Positions 1-8,052 of a DNA stretch of 17,282 nucleotides are shown in pieces (within the stretch, counting starts at the first letter, position 1; every line of letters starts with the position of its first letter). Source of the DNA: Methanomassiliicoccaceae archaeon (GTDB taxonomy: Archaea; Thermoplasmatota; Thermoplasmata; Methanomassiliicoccales; UBA472); contig JACXTO010000078.1 of assembly GCA_016919565.1 (NCBI GenBank), positions 1-17,282 of the forward strand, in the 5' to 3' direction. A program made the position numbers and the translations under genes. Under the pieces are notes generated by a model. That model was given only the letters and a program-made list of their open reading frames with translations, ran no database searches and was not told the DNA's origin.

Positions 1-299
1 AGCTTCACGCCCTCGACCACGAAATCCTTTGCCTCGTCCTCCAGGAAGTTGATCCGGAAACGCTCGCGATAATCGATATGCGAGCCGTCGTACTCCTCGT
101 TCCCGAAGACCGCCACGATGTCGGCATCGCTCATCTCCTTGATCGCACCGATGACCTCGCCATAGCCCTCGAGACTGTTGCTGTCGGTGATGTCCCCTGC
201 CAGGAGGGCGATGTCGCACTGGCTGAGCCTGTCTCGGGCATCGCGCAGCCGGCCGATGCCGTCCTTCCAATGGACATCGCCGAAAGCGCTCAGAATCAT
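1..299 (-). CDS. Metallophosphoesterase (calcineurin-like), partial
   Basis: Only the first 99 residues are present; the gene runs off the left edge. The start ATG at 299 gives a protein that opens directly into the fold. Visible metal-binding motifs are GDVH (D8, H10), LAGDITD (D36) and FGNEEYD (N67), in the usual order and spacing of calcineurin-like phosphoesterases. The third motif is normally GNH(D/E); here the His is replaced by Glu. The gene starts 8 bases after the MFS transporter stop, so the two are probably cotranscribed. The substrate cannot be predicted, and the C-terminal His motifs lie outside the window. Confidence 0.82.
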   Translation of the reverse strand, partial: MILSAFGDVHWKDGIGRLRDARDRLSQCDIALLAGDITDSNSLEGYGEVIGAIKEMSDADIVAVFGNEEYDGSHIDYRERFRINFLEDEAKDFVVEGVK

Positions 300-307
300 C
301 AGATATA

Positions 308-1789
308 TCAGTGCTTACTACCCACTAAATGACTTCGGTCGCAGGCGAACCCGTCCTGGGTGCGGACGAAGAGCACCATTACCGCACTCGCGGCCAACAG
401 CGTTCCATCCAGAAGGATGGCGGCGGTCCAATCGCCCGTCAGGTCCCTCAGGGCTCCAGAGAGGACCGGTGAGATGACCGCCCCGACCTCGGCCACCAGG
501 TTCCACATGCCGAAGGTCTGCCCGGCCATTCCTTGAGGCGCCAGCTCGCTCGTGAAGGTCATGTGCGCGGTCTGGGCGGCTGCGAAGAGCACCCCGATGA
601 GGAAGATGAGCAGCCCGAGCAGCAGCACCCCTTCCGGGGAGGCAGCGTTCAAGAGGGCGATCATGAGGACGAGCGTGGCCACCGCCAGGCAGAGCGCCGA
701 GTAGACGTATCTGGGCGCGATGTTCTTCCGCTTCGCCGCGTCATATATCTTCCCCCCGGCCGGGTAGCCGATCCCGCTGGCCACCCCGAACAGGGCGGCA
801 TAGACCGCCGCTCCGGACAGGCCGAGCTCGGTCGCCTCCGATACCACAAGCAGTGCCCAGAATCCGAAGAACCAGAGTGTGTACAGTATCGGGATGGCCG
901 AGACGTACATCAGGAGCAGGCGGCGGTCGTGCAGCACCTTCCCGCTGACCATCCTCAGGCGCAGGTAGATGACAACCAGCAGTCCAACCGCTGCCAGAAG
1001 GACCGCGCCGGCCTGGAAGACCGATCCCAGGCCAAGGTTGACTGTGAGGACGTAGGTCGCCATGAGGACCACCATGAACAGCGCGGAAATGAGCAGGAGC
1101 CTGATGCCTGCCTTTCTTAGCGCGGTCCTGTCCACCTTCCCGCCCACGAAGCGCCAGACTGCTAGACAAACCAGGAGCGTCGGCAGGGAGAATACCAGGA
1201 ACGGGACCGACCATGCCGCTTCCCTTCCCACCGATAGGCTGACCGAATCGAGCAGCCACGGCGTGATCAGTGTCGCTATTGTCAGCCCGGCCGCCAATCC
1301 CGCAAACACGATCCCCATCCCCAGGCCGCGCTCCTCAGCCGGTGTGGCATCGAACACCACCGCCCTGTCGTTCGAGTAATACGCCCCCTCGCCGAGACCG
1401 GTCAGGATGCGGAAGGCAACAAAGCCCTGCAGGTCCCTGGCCAGGCCACTGATGAAAGTGGTGATGCCTGACCAGGCAAGGCTGATGACGATCAGGACCT
1501 TGTTCCCGTACTTGTCGCCCAGGTAACCGGCCGGGAATTGGGTGAGCATGTACCCGGCGAAGAACATGGAGCCGATGATGCCTCCGAGCGCATGGGGCAA
1601 CGGCGCCGCGGCCAGGAACGAGACATCGTTCTCTATCATCCAGGACACCACTGGCCCGGTGATGCTGCGGTCGATGTACAGCATCATCCAGGCCATGAAG
1701 AGCCAGAGCCAGACGACATGATATGGTTTGGAGCGCTTCCTCTTCACGAGGTCAGGCTCAAGCCGGTTAGCGGGCAGAGGTCCGTCCAT
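308..1789 (-). CDS. MFS transporter
   Basis: A 493-residue hydrophobic protein of typical major facilitator size, with about 12 membrane segments. MFS motif A is visible in the loop after TM2 at about residues 88-99 (GYLGDKYGNKVL). The YIDRS sequence in the first helix (D40-R41) and FRILTGLGEGAYYS in the fourth resemble the anion:cation symporter (ACS) branch that carries organic anions; that substrate class is an inference. The start at 1789 is supported by an AGGTGATC ribosome-binding site 4 bases upstream. The first ~23 residues are a charged cytoplasmic tail. It precedes the metallophosphoesterase by 8 bases. Substrate unknown. Confidence 0.9.
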   Translation of the reverse strand: MDGPLPANRLEPDLVKRKRSKPYHVVWLWLFMAWMMLYIDRSITGPVVSWMIENDVSFLAAAPLPHALGGIIGSMFFAGYMLTQFPAGYLGDKYGNKVLIVISLAWSGITTFISGLARDLQGFVAFRILTGLGEGAYYSNDRAVVFDATPAEERGLGMGIVFAGLAAGLTIATLITPWLLDSVSLSVGREAAWSVPFLVFSLPTLLVCLAVWRFVGGKVDRTALRKAGIRLLLISALFMVVLMATYVLTVNLGLGSVFQAGAVLLAAVGLLVVIYLRLRMVSGKVLHDRRLLLMYVSAIPILYTLWFFGFWALLVVSEATELGLSGAAVYAALFGVASGIGYPAGGKIYDAAKRKNIAPRYVYSALCLAVATLVLMIALLNAASPEGVLLLGLLIFLIGVLFAAAQTAHMTFTSELAPQGMAGQTFGMWNLVAEVGAVISPVLSGALRDLTGDWTAAILLDGTLLAASAVMVLFVRTQDGFACDRSHLVGSKH

Positions 1790-1793
1790 GGCA

Positions 1794-1801
1794 GATCACC
1801 T
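1794..1801 (-). promoter_or_regulatory. Ribosome-binding site of the MFS transporter
   Basis: On the minus strand this reads AGGTGATC, an excellent match to the archaeal anti-Shine-Dalgarno sequence, 4 bases before the ATG at 1789. It fixes that start. It is one of the few clear ribosome-binding sites here, where many genes look leaderless. Confidence 0.6.
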
Positions 1802-1907
1802 GCCGCTTCCTGGATTATGGGCTGGAAACGGAGAACAGTGCCCTTCGCGTGGGGATGGCGAACGGAGGACTTTAAGGCGGCGGTCGGCAGCCTAGCTCGC
1901 GAAACCC

Positions 1908-2402
1908 TTAGGCGTAGCTCTCCCAGCGCACCAATTCGCTCATGGGCTTTCGGGTGCGGGCCTCTGGTGCCTCGTCCGGATATCCCAGGACCATTCCGAC
2001 GGTGACCGCCTTGCCCACGGGCACCCCCAGGGCCGCCTGCAGCTTCTCCTGATCGAAGGCGCCGATCCAACACGTGCCCAGTCCCTTATCGGCCGCTGCC
2101 AGGGCTATGTGCTCCATCGCTATGGCCACGTCGACCCGGGCCCACTTCTGCGTCGGGTCATCGATGCCGGCGATGAAAGCCGAGCACTCCCCAACGAACT
2201 TCTGCTCCTTGCAGATCGGGACCAGAGCCTTCTTCTTCTCGGCATCGGTCACCACCACCAGCTGCCAGGGCTGCCGGTTCGCGCCAGACGGGGCAAGGCG
2301 CGCCATCTCCAATATCTGCATCAGCAGGTCCTTGGGGATCTCCTTGTTCTTGTACTTCCTGATACTCCTTCTCTTCTGGATCGTCGTAGTTACGTCCATC
2401 AT
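1908..2402 (-). CDS. Nitroreductase family flavoprotein
   Basis: A 164-residue protein of the FMN-dependent nitroreductase fold. Seen: RRSIRKYKNKEIP near the N-terminus, ARLAPSGANRQPW at about residues 35-47 (phosphate/FMN contact), a central DVAIAMEHIALAAADKGLGTCWIGAF segment, and a C-terminal GYPDEAPEARTRKP. This order is typical of short, single-domain archaeal and clostridial family members that reduce nitro, quinone or flavin substrates with NAD(P)H. The physiological substrate is not predictable. I chose ATG 2402 (next ATG at 2399) because GGAG lies 7 bases upstream; a GTG at 2408 would sit too close to it. The 118 bases to the MFS gene make separate transcription likely. Confidence 0.88.
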   Translation of the reverse strand: MMDVTTTIQKRRSIRKYKNKEIPKDLLMQILEMARLAPSGANRQPWQLVVVTDAEKKKALVPICKEQKFVGECSAFIAGIDDPTQKWARVDVAIAMEHIALAAADKGLGTCWIGAFDQEKLQAALGVPVGKAVTVGMVLGYPDEAPEARTRKPMSELVRWESYA

Positions 2403-2479
2403 AAGCACGCTCCATTGATTGCGGGATGACTATGCGACCCCCGTCCTTATTTCTTTATCCTCTGCCTCGTGACCAAAAC

Positions 2480-2487
2480 ATATAATC
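2480..2487 (+). promoter_or_regulatory. TATA box of the PflX-like gene
   Basis: ATATAATC is centred about 26 bases before the ATG at 2509. This is the archaeal TATA distance to a transcription start at the A of the ATG, so the mRNA is probably leaderless. It rules against the in-frame GTG at 2494. Confidence 0.55.
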
Positions 2488-2508
2488 CGCGCGGTGTTAC
2501 CATCCACG

Positions 2509-3561
2509 ATGAGCGACCCATTGAGCCGCTACAATGCGATAGTCAAGGGCCGGGAGCTCCCTCGCTATCTGCGTGCGAAGGGGATCCCGGCGGATTTCCC
2601 GTCCCGCGCGACCGAGGAGAGACTATGGCGGCTGCATCGCGACATCGTTGGATCGTCTGCTCCGGACGACCAAGCAGCAGACCGGACCGCAGTCAATAGG
2701 AGCCTTCTCGATCTCAAACTAGAGCTTTCGGCGCGGATGCTGAGGAAGTGCCGCCTCTGCGAGAGGAGGTGCGGAGCCGACCGCTCGAGCGGCGAAAAGG
2801 GAAGATGCGGGATCGGTAACGAGCCGCGCATCGCCAGCCACTTCCTTCATCACGGTGAGGAGAAGCCGCTCAACCCATCATACACGGTGTTCTTCGCGGG
2901 ATGTAACTTCGATTGCGTATTCTGCCAGAACTATGACATCTCAACCGATGCGGAATGCGGGCGCTACATCTCGCCGGAGGTGCTTGCGAGGCGCATCGAG
3001 GTGCTGACGGAGATCGGCAAGGCCGGGTTCCACGTCACCCTGGTGCACGATTGGCCGACGATGGCGAAGAACGTCAATTGGGTCGGAGGGGAGCCGACGC
3101 CGGCCCTGCACTACGTTCTCCAGGTCCTCAAGGAGACTAGGGCGAACATCCCTCAGATCTGGAACTCCAACATGTACATGAGCGAAGAGGCGATGGAGCT
3201 GCTCGACGGCGTCATCGACCTTTATCTTTCGGATCTCAAGTATGGCAATGACCAGTGCGCCGAGAGGCTGTCGAAGGTGGACAGATATTTCGAGGTGGTA
3301 TCGCGGAATCACCTGATAGCATCGAAGCAGACTGACATGATCGTCAGGCACCTGATTTTGCCCGGCCACCTCGAATGCTGCACCCTGCCGGTATTGGATT
3401 GGCTGGCGGAGAACATCCCCGGGGCGGCGGTCAATCTCATGGACCAATATCACCCGGCGCACCACGCCCTGGAGTATCCGGAGCTGCGGGCGGGCATAAG
3501 CGAGGAGAGCTACTGCGCCGCCAAGAGGCACGCCCTCGAGCTGGGCCTGAAGCTGATCTGA
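2509..3561 (+). CDS. PflX-like radical SAM protein
   Basis: A 350-residue radical SAM enzyme. The SAM-cluster motif is C132-x3-C136-x2-C139 (GCNFDCVFCQN). Before it lies a second cysteine set, C81-x2-C84-x3-C88 and C100, probably a metal or auxiliary-cluster site. NWVGGEPTP (about 190-198), LYLSDLKYGN (about 238-247), VRHLILPGH (about 279-287) and MDQYHP (about 311-316) are hallmarks of the PflX group (COG1313), distant relatives of pyruvate formate-lyase activase. The biochemical role of that group is unknown to me. About 80 residues precede the first Cys. No glycyl radical enzyme gene is in the window. The ATG at 2509 is preferred because of the TATA box 26 bases upstream. Confidence 0.88.
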   Translation: MSDPLSRYNAIVKGRELPRYLRAKGIPADFPSRATEERLWRLHRDIVGSSAPDDQAADRTAVNRSLLDLKLELSARMLRKCRLCERRCGADRSSGEKGRCGIGNEPRIASHFLHHGEEKPLNPSYTVFFAGCNFDCVFCQNYDISTDAECGRYISPEVLARRIEVLTEIGKAGFHVTLVHDWPTMAKNVNWVGGEPTPALHYVLQVLKETRANIPQIWNSNMYMSEEAMELLDGVIDLYLSDLKYGNDQCAERLSKVDRYFEVVSRNHLIASKQTDMIVRHLILPGHLECCTLPVLDWLAENIPGAAVNLMDQYHPAHHALEYPELRAGISEESYCAAKRHALELGLKLI

Positions 3562-3725
3562 TTGCCCGAGCTGCCTTCTCCCCGCTCGCCTCTTGCCTGG
3601 TCATACAAATTCAACGTCGCCCTTGTTTTCGACTGGGGATGACAAATCCGGATAAAGGGTTACTATATTTCAGCGTTTTTTCAAGTGACTGCCACAGAAG
3701 GATGGAAGGGCTTTGAATCGAATCG

Positions 3726-3733
3726 TTCATATC
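3726..3733 (+). promoter_or_regulatory. Possible TATA box of the prepilin peptidase gene
   Basis: TTCATATC is centred about 26 bases before the ATG at 3755, which would give a leaderless transcript. A second TATA-like string (CTATATT, about 3663-3669) lies further upstream and could give a leadered transcript. Otherwise the 193 bases between 3562 and 3754 show nothing I can name. Confidence 0.4.
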
Positions 3734-3754
3734 AGCATACCTCGATAGCCAAGT

Positions 3755-4639
3755 ATGGAATGGTTGGACATCTCCAGGGTGGCCATCGCCGTCGCTGTCC
3801 TCGTTTTCGCTTCCTATTCTGATTGGAAGACGAGAATGGCGTCGGACCTGAACTGGGTCTTCCTGGGGTGTGCGGGAATCATCATGCTCTTCATCGAGAT
3901 GGCAGCGCTCGGTGTTCAATGGCAGTATTACCTGCTACTCTTCCCGATCGCGGTCCTATTCCTTGACCTGTTCTGGGAAAGGCGCGGCCTGATGGAGAAC
4001 GGCCCGAACATCCCGATCATCGCGCTGTACTCCTTGGTGATCATCACGTTGGCCTATCTGTTCCTCACGCTGGGGGAGCAGCAGCTCTTCATCCAATATC
4101 TCACCGTCCCGGTGATGTTCGTACTGCTCATCCTGATGTACCAGTTCGACATCATCAAGGGAGGCGCCGACGCCAAGGCGCTGATCGCCCTTACCCTGGT
4201 CTTCGCTAGCTATCCTGTCTTCCTGCAGTTCCCGCTGATCGAGATATCGAACCCGATGCTCACCGTGGCCTTCCCGTTCTCGCTGCTGATCCTCTTCAAC
4301 GCGGCGCTGCTCTCGCTCATCGTTCCCATCGGTCTGCTATTCCTCAACGTCAGCAGGAGGGACATCAAGGTCCCGGCCATGTTCTTCGGCTACAAGGTGT
4401 CGATAGAGGACGTCAAACGCACGTTCGTATCGCCGATGCAGCGGGTGGAGGAAGGCCAGGTGAGGTTCCGGTACATCCCCAAGGAAGGCGAGGACTTCGA
4501 CAAGGTGCTCGAGCAATTGGCGAATGCCGGGGAGAAGACCATCTGGGTTACACCGAAGTTGCCGTTCCTTTTATTCATCACTGTCTCGGTCCTGCTTTCG
4601 GCGGTCGTGGGGAATCTCGTGCTGCTTCTTATCGGATAG
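3755..4639 (+). CDS. Archaeal A24 prepilin/prearchaellin peptidase
   Basis: A 294-residue polytopic membrane protein. Two aspartates expected for the GxGD aspartic proteases are visible: D23 in YSDWKTR at the end of TM1, and D139 in the motif GGADAK (the family form is GxGD). This family cleaves the positively charged leader peptides of type IV pilins and archaellins at the inner membrane face. After the core helices comes a soluble stretch of about 65 residues (around 203-268), then a last hydrophobic segment at 270-294. Such an extra cytosolic part is known in archaeal members. No pilin or archaellin genes are nearby, so its substrates lie elsewhere. It ends convergently 66 bases from amrS. 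Confidence 0.85.
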   Translation: MEWLDISRVAIAVAVLVFASYSDWKTRMASDLNWVFLGCAGIIMLFIEMAALGVQWQYYLLLFPIAVLFLDLFWERRGLMENGPNIPIIALYSLVIITLAYLFLTLGEQQLFIQYLTVPVMFVLLILMYQFDIIKGGADAKALIALTLVFASYPVFLQFPLIEISNPMLTVAFPFSLLILFNAALLSLIVPIGLLFLNVSRRDIKVPAMFFGYKVSIEDVKRTFVSPMQRVEEGQVRFRYIPKEGEDFDKVLEQLANAGEKTIWVTPKLPFLLFITVSVLLSAVVGNLVLLLIG

Positions 4640-4705
4640 GCAGAAAGGTCGTAGTTGGACTCGTCGATCTATCCCGGCGGCGGTCGAATCAGAGCTTCCC
4701 GGCTC

Positions 4706-5731
4706 CTAAAGCACCATGTTCAGGTCCTGGCCGCATTTCGCGCACTTGCCTTCCTGCAAGGCCATGATATCGACCGCGAAGCCGAGGCGACGGATGACCA
4801 GGGTCCTACATTTAGGGCAATAGGTATTCTCCCCGTCGTCACCTCCGATATTCCCCAGATAGGGGAACATCAGCCCCTCCTCCTTGGCGATGCGGTGCGC
4901 CAGCTGCATGGTCTTCAGCGGGGTTGCAGGAACGTCGTTCATCATGTAATCGGGATGGAAGCGGGTGAAATGCACCGGTATCTTTGGGCTCAGATCGGAA
5001 GAGACCCATTTGCAGAACTCCCGCATCTCCTCCTCCGAATCGTTCTTCTTCGGGATGACCAGATAAGTGAGCTCGATGTGCACTCCCAATTCGTGCGCCA
5101 GTTTGGAGGTCCTCAGCACTGGCTCCAGCCTCGCCTTGCAGATCTCGTGATAGAAGCCTTCCTTGAACCCCTTCACGTCGATGTTCATGGCGTCCAGGAA
5201 TGGCGCTATCTCCCGCAGCGGCGCCTCTTCCATGAAGCCGTTGGTGACGTAGACTGTAGAAATGTCGTGCTCCTTGGCCACCTTGCAGGCGTCGAACGTG
5301 AACTCATGCCAGATGGTCGGCTCATTGTAGGTGAAGGCCACGGCCTGGCAGGAGTTGGCCAAGGTCATGTGCGATACCTCTTCCGGCGTCAGGCGGGAAA
5401 GGTCGAAGTCCTTGGCCTTCGCCTGGGAGATGCTGAAGTTCTGGCAGTGCAGGCACCTCAGATTGCAGCCCACGCTGCCCAGGGACAGGATCGGCTGGCC
5501 AGGTTTGAAATGGAACAGTGGCTTTTTCTCCATGGGGTCGACGTGGACCGAGGACGCTCTTCCGTAGATCAGGCTGTAGAGCTTCCCGTCGACATTCTGC
5601 CGGACGCCGCAGAAGCCCAGCTTGCCCTCGGCGATCTTGCAGTGCTGGGGGCAGAGATAGCATGCTGCCCTTTCCCCCTCGGTCCTCCAGAAACGGGCCT
5701 CATGCAGATCATCCGCGGCGGAAATGCTCAT
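4706..5731 (-). CDS. amrS: AmmeMemoRadiSam system radical SAM enzyme
   Basis: A 341-residue protein. The SAM-cluster motif is C89-x3-C93-x2-C96 (CNLRCLHCQN). An N-terminal set C24, C27, C31 and C41 precedes it, and a C-terminal zinc ribbon uses C305-x2-C308 and C330-x2-C333. AFTYNEPTIW, NIDVKGF and VHFTRFHPDY fit the AmrS group, which usually co-occurs with AMMECR1 (AmmA) and Memo (AmmB) proteins. Those partners are not in this window. The exact reaction is not established to my knowledge. The ATG at 5731 has GGAGA 9 bases upstream inside the 3' end of thiL; the genes overlap by 23 bases, which points to translational coupling. Confidence 0.9.
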   Translation of the reverse strand: MSISAADDLHEARFWRTEGERAACYLCPQHCKIAEGKLGFCGVRQNVDGKLYSLIYGRASSVHVDPMEKKPLFHFKPGQPILSLGSVGCNLRCLHCQNFSISQAKAKDFDLSRLTPEEVSHMTLANSCQAVAFTYNEPTIWHEFTFDACKVAKEHDISTVYVTNGFMEEAPLREIAPFLDAMNIDVKGFKEGFYHEICKARLEPVLRTSKLAHELGVHIELTYLVIPKKNDSEEEMREFCKWVSSDLSPKIPVHFTRFHPDYMMNDVPATPLKTMQLAHRIAKEEGLMFPYLGNIGGDDGENTYCPKCRTLVIRRLGFAVDIMALQEGKCAKCGQDLNMVL

Positions 5732-6683
5732 AGCCCCTGTTCTCCAGCATCTTCTTTCGGCCTCCTTCGATCAGAGTGTTCTCGCCTGCCGCCTTCACCT
5801 CGCCGATCACAGTGAAGGAGTTGCCCAGAAGGGAGCTCAGCAAGCCCAGCCCCTTCGGCTTCAGGGTGAACAGGAGCTGGTAGTCTCCGCCATAATAGAG
5901 CACCAATTCCTTCGGATCCACGCCCGCCTTCCCGGCGACCTTGATGACGTCATTCTCGACCGGTATCGCTTCGTAATCGAGGTCAAAGGAGACGCCGCTC
6001 GCTTCGGCCAAAGTGTAGATAGACGAGGCCAGCCCATCCGAGATGTCCATGCAACTGGTGACCACGCCGGACGAGGAGAGCGCCATTCCCTCCTTCACCC
6101 GGGGCTTCGGCTCCAGCAGCGCCTTCTCGGCCTTCTTGTCGCCGAGGCCTTTCTTGATGGAATGATAGCCTGCGGCCGCCAGCCCCAGGCTCCCGGTCAC
6201 GGCCAGAAGGTCACCCTTCTTGGCTCCCTTGCGAAGCAGTATTCCCTTCTTCGCCACGGTGCCCAGCGCCGTTCCGGACAGGCTCAGCTCAGGAGATTCC
6301 TTGGTGTCGCCGCCGAGCATCTCACCGCCGGCGCATTCGCAGCAGTCAAGGATGCCGCGGATGATCTCGTCCAGCCTCTCCGAGGGCATGTCCTTGGGCA
6401 AACCCATCGATACCAGCAGGCCGATCGGCTTCGCCCCCATGGCCGCTACGTCGCTGAAGTTGACCGCTGCCACCGTCCAACCGATCTGCCAATCGGCCAT
6501 CCCCGGAAGGACGTGGGTGCTCTGGGCGATCAGGTCCGTGGTGGCGACCAGGTAAACGAACCCCATGTCCACCGCCGCGGCATCGTCACCCGGCCCGATA
6601 GCGTTCGAGCCCTCCTTCTCCGCTATCTCCGCCAGGATGCGACGGACCGCCTCCTTCTCGCCCATGTCGCTTAGCTTGGTCAT
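5709..6683 (-). CDS. thiL: Thiamine-monophosphate kinase
   Basis: This enzyme phosphorylates thiamine monophosphate with ATP to the active cofactor thiamine diphosphate. The 324 residues show the full PurM/ThiL pattern: IGPGDDAA (29-36), NFSDVAAMGA (75-84), LGGDTKESP (123-131), MDISDGL (212-218) and YYGGDYQLLF (263-272), with the family ending GYEHF. The magnesium and ATP-binding aspartates are all present. The frame is open upstream to 6782, but I chose ATG 6683: MTKLSDMGEKE is the usual ThiL N-terminus, and a TATA box lies 28 bases before it. It overlaps amrS by 23 bases and is divergent from larA. Confidence 0.93.
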   Translation of the reverse strand: MTKLSDMGEKEAVRRILAEIAEKEGSNAIGPGDDAAAVDMGFVYLVATTDLIAQSTHVLPGMADWQIGWTVAAVNFSDVAAMGAKPIGLLVSMGLPKDMPSERLDEIIRGILDCCECAGGEMLGGDTKESPELSLSGTALGTVAKKGILLRKGAKKGDLLAVTGSLGLAAAGYHSIKKGLGDKKAEKALLEPKPRVKEGMALSSSGVVTSCMDISDGLASSIYTLAEASGVSFDLDYEAIPVENDVIKVAGKAGVDPKELVLYYGGDYQLLFTLKPKGLGLLSSLLGNSFTVIGEVKAAGENTLIEGGRKKMLENRGYEHFRRG

Positions 6684-6707
6684 CCGTATGCTATCGCATC
6701 GCCCCAG

Positions 6708-6715
6708 GTTATATT
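6708..6715 (-). promoter_or_regulatory. TATA box of thiL
   Basis: The minus strand reads AATATAAC here, centred about 28 bases before the thiL ATG at 6683. It fits a leaderless or nearly leaderless thiL-amrS transcript and argues against starts further upstream. Confidence 0.55.
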
Positions 6716-6768
6716 CCTTGCTCTTCCGGCACGTGTCAACGTCCGACAGCGGGGGATTTTGGCAAACG

Positions 6769-6777
6769 CTTAATATC
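6769..6777 (+). promoter_or_regulatory. Possible TATA box of the larA operon
   Basis: CTTAATATC is centred about 31 bases before ATG 6805 and only about 8 bases before ATG 6781. A box so close to 6781 could not serve that codon, so this favours 6805 as the larA start. About 54 bases separate it from the divergent thiL box. Confidence 0.45.
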
Positions 6778-6804
6778 AGCATGGGCGTTCAATTGAATCC
6801 GTCC

Positions 6805-8052
6805 ATGAGGCTGGAGATACCCTACGGGAAGGATGAGGCACAGACGCTCCTGGTGCCGGAACGGAATTTCGTGGCAGCGCTCCTGCCGAACGACGTCCAC
6901 TCGGGGTTCGAGCACGAGGTCGATGCCATCCAGCAAGGGATAGACGCACCGATCGAATCGGAGCATCTGGAGCAGTTCCTTGAGGGAGCGGAGAACGTGG
7001 TCGTCATCGTGAACGATGGCACCAGGCCGACCCCGACCGCTCGCGTCCTGGACGTGCTCCAAACCAAGATGCGCCTGGACAGCGTCCGCTATCTCATCGC
7101 CACTGGGGCACATCGCGCCCCGACCGAGGAGGAGCTCCACAACATCTTCGGGGAGCATCTGAACAAGCTCAGGGGAAAGGTGCATTCGCACGACTCGCGC
7201 AAGGACAAGATGGTCCTGCTGGGCCGGTCCAAGAACGGCACGGACATGTGGGTCAACGATATCGCGGTGCAAGCGGACCGGCTGATCATAATCACCAGCG
7301 TCGAGCCGCATTACTTCGCCGGCTACACCGGCGGGCGGAAATCCTTCCTGCCCGGCGTCGCTTCTTACCAGACCATCGAGCAGAACCACCGAATGGCGAT
7401 GAGGCCGGAGGCGCGGGTGCTCGCGCTGCAGGGCAACCCGGTCCACGAGGACATGATGGACGCGCTGAAGGTGATCCGCGACAAGCGCATCTTCTCCATC
7501 CAGGTCGTCCTGGACCGCCATCAGCGGGTCTTCAGGGTGGCCTCGGGCGACCTGAACTCCTCGTTCAAACTGGCAACGGAATGGGCCAACGAGGTGTACT
7601 GCGTCAAGATACCGAGCAGGGCGGACATCGTGATATCGGTGGCGCAGTATCCCATGGACGTGGACCTGTACCAGAGCCAGAAATTGCTGGACAACGCCAA
7701 GCTGGCCTTAAAGCCCGGGGGCACGATGATATTCGTCTCGAAATGCCGCGAAGGCATCGGCGACGAGGTCTTCTACAAGCAACTTGCCCGATCCAAGGAC
7801 CCGGACCAGGTGCTGCGGAACCTTGCCGCGGAGTATGAGCTCGGATATCACAAGGCGGCGAAGATCGCTGAGGTCCAGAGATGGGCCAAGGTGTTCGGCG
7901 TCACCTCTCTTGCGAACGAGAGCCTGGAGCGGATCAATATCCGTCCATTTGATCACGTCCAGAAGGCTCTGGACGCGGCGTTGGGGGATAAGCCCGACGC
8001 CAGCGTCCTGGTGATATTCGAGGGGAGCGTTCTCGTCCCCAGGGTGGTCTGA
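6805..8052 (+). CDS. larA: LarA-family nickel-dependent racemase
   Basis: A 415-residue LarA-family protein (lactate racemase of Lactobacillus plantarum is about the same size). LarA uses a nickel pincer nucleotide bound through Lys and His. The key residues are here with the same spacing: H103 (GAHR), H169 and K179 (PHYFAGYTGGRK) and H195 (QNH). They match L. plantarum H108, H174, K184 and H200 with a constant offset of 5. Also seen: VNDGTRPTP (69-77) and FLPGVASYQT (181-190). Other LarA homologues racemise other 2-hydroxyacids, so lactate is not certain. Cofactor genes larB, larC and larE are not in the window. The start was set by the family N-terminus MRLEIPYG and the promoter; ATG 6781 is the alternative. 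The stop overlaps the next start by one base. Confidence 0.9.
   Translation: MRLEIPYGKDEAQTLLVPERNFVAALLPNDVHSGFEHEVDAIQQGIDAPIESEHLEQFLEGAENVVVIVNDGTRPTPTARVLDVLQTKMRLDSVRYLIATGAHRAPTEEELHNIFGEHLNKLRGKVHSHDSRKDKMVLLGRSKNGTDMWVNDIAVQADRLIIITSVEPHYFAGYTGGRKSFLPGVASYQTIEQNHRMAMRPEARVLALQGNPVHEDMMDALKVIRDKRIFSIQVVLDRHQRVFRVASGDLNSSFKLATEWANEVYCVKIPSRADIVISVAQYPMDVDLYQSQKLLDNAKLALKPGGTMIFVSKCREGIGDEVFYKQLARSKDPDQVLRNLAAEYELGYHKAAKIAEVQRWAKVFGVTSLANESLERINIRPFDHVQKALDAALGDKPDASVLVIFEGSVLVPRVV

Noticed and set aside
2941..3531. 196-codon frame opposite the PflX-like gene
   Set aside because: Overlaps the conserved core of the radical SAM gene; Arg/His/Val-rich without motifs.
4640..4705. Shared terminator between the prepilin peptidase and amrS
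   Set aside because: I found no clear stem-loop or T-tract in this 66-base convergent gap.
4655..5815. Long open frame on the plus strand opposite amrS
   Set aside because: It is antisense to a gene with complete radical SAM and zinc motifs; its His/Leu/Arg-rich product resembles no family and is expected from GC-rich codon bias.
5724..6674. Long open frame opposite thiL
   Set aside because: thiL has every family motif; the antisense product is a low-complexity Gln/Arg/His-rich shadow.
6736..7521. 261-codon frame opposite larA
   Set aside because: Antisense to conserved LarA catalytic motifs; no credible product.
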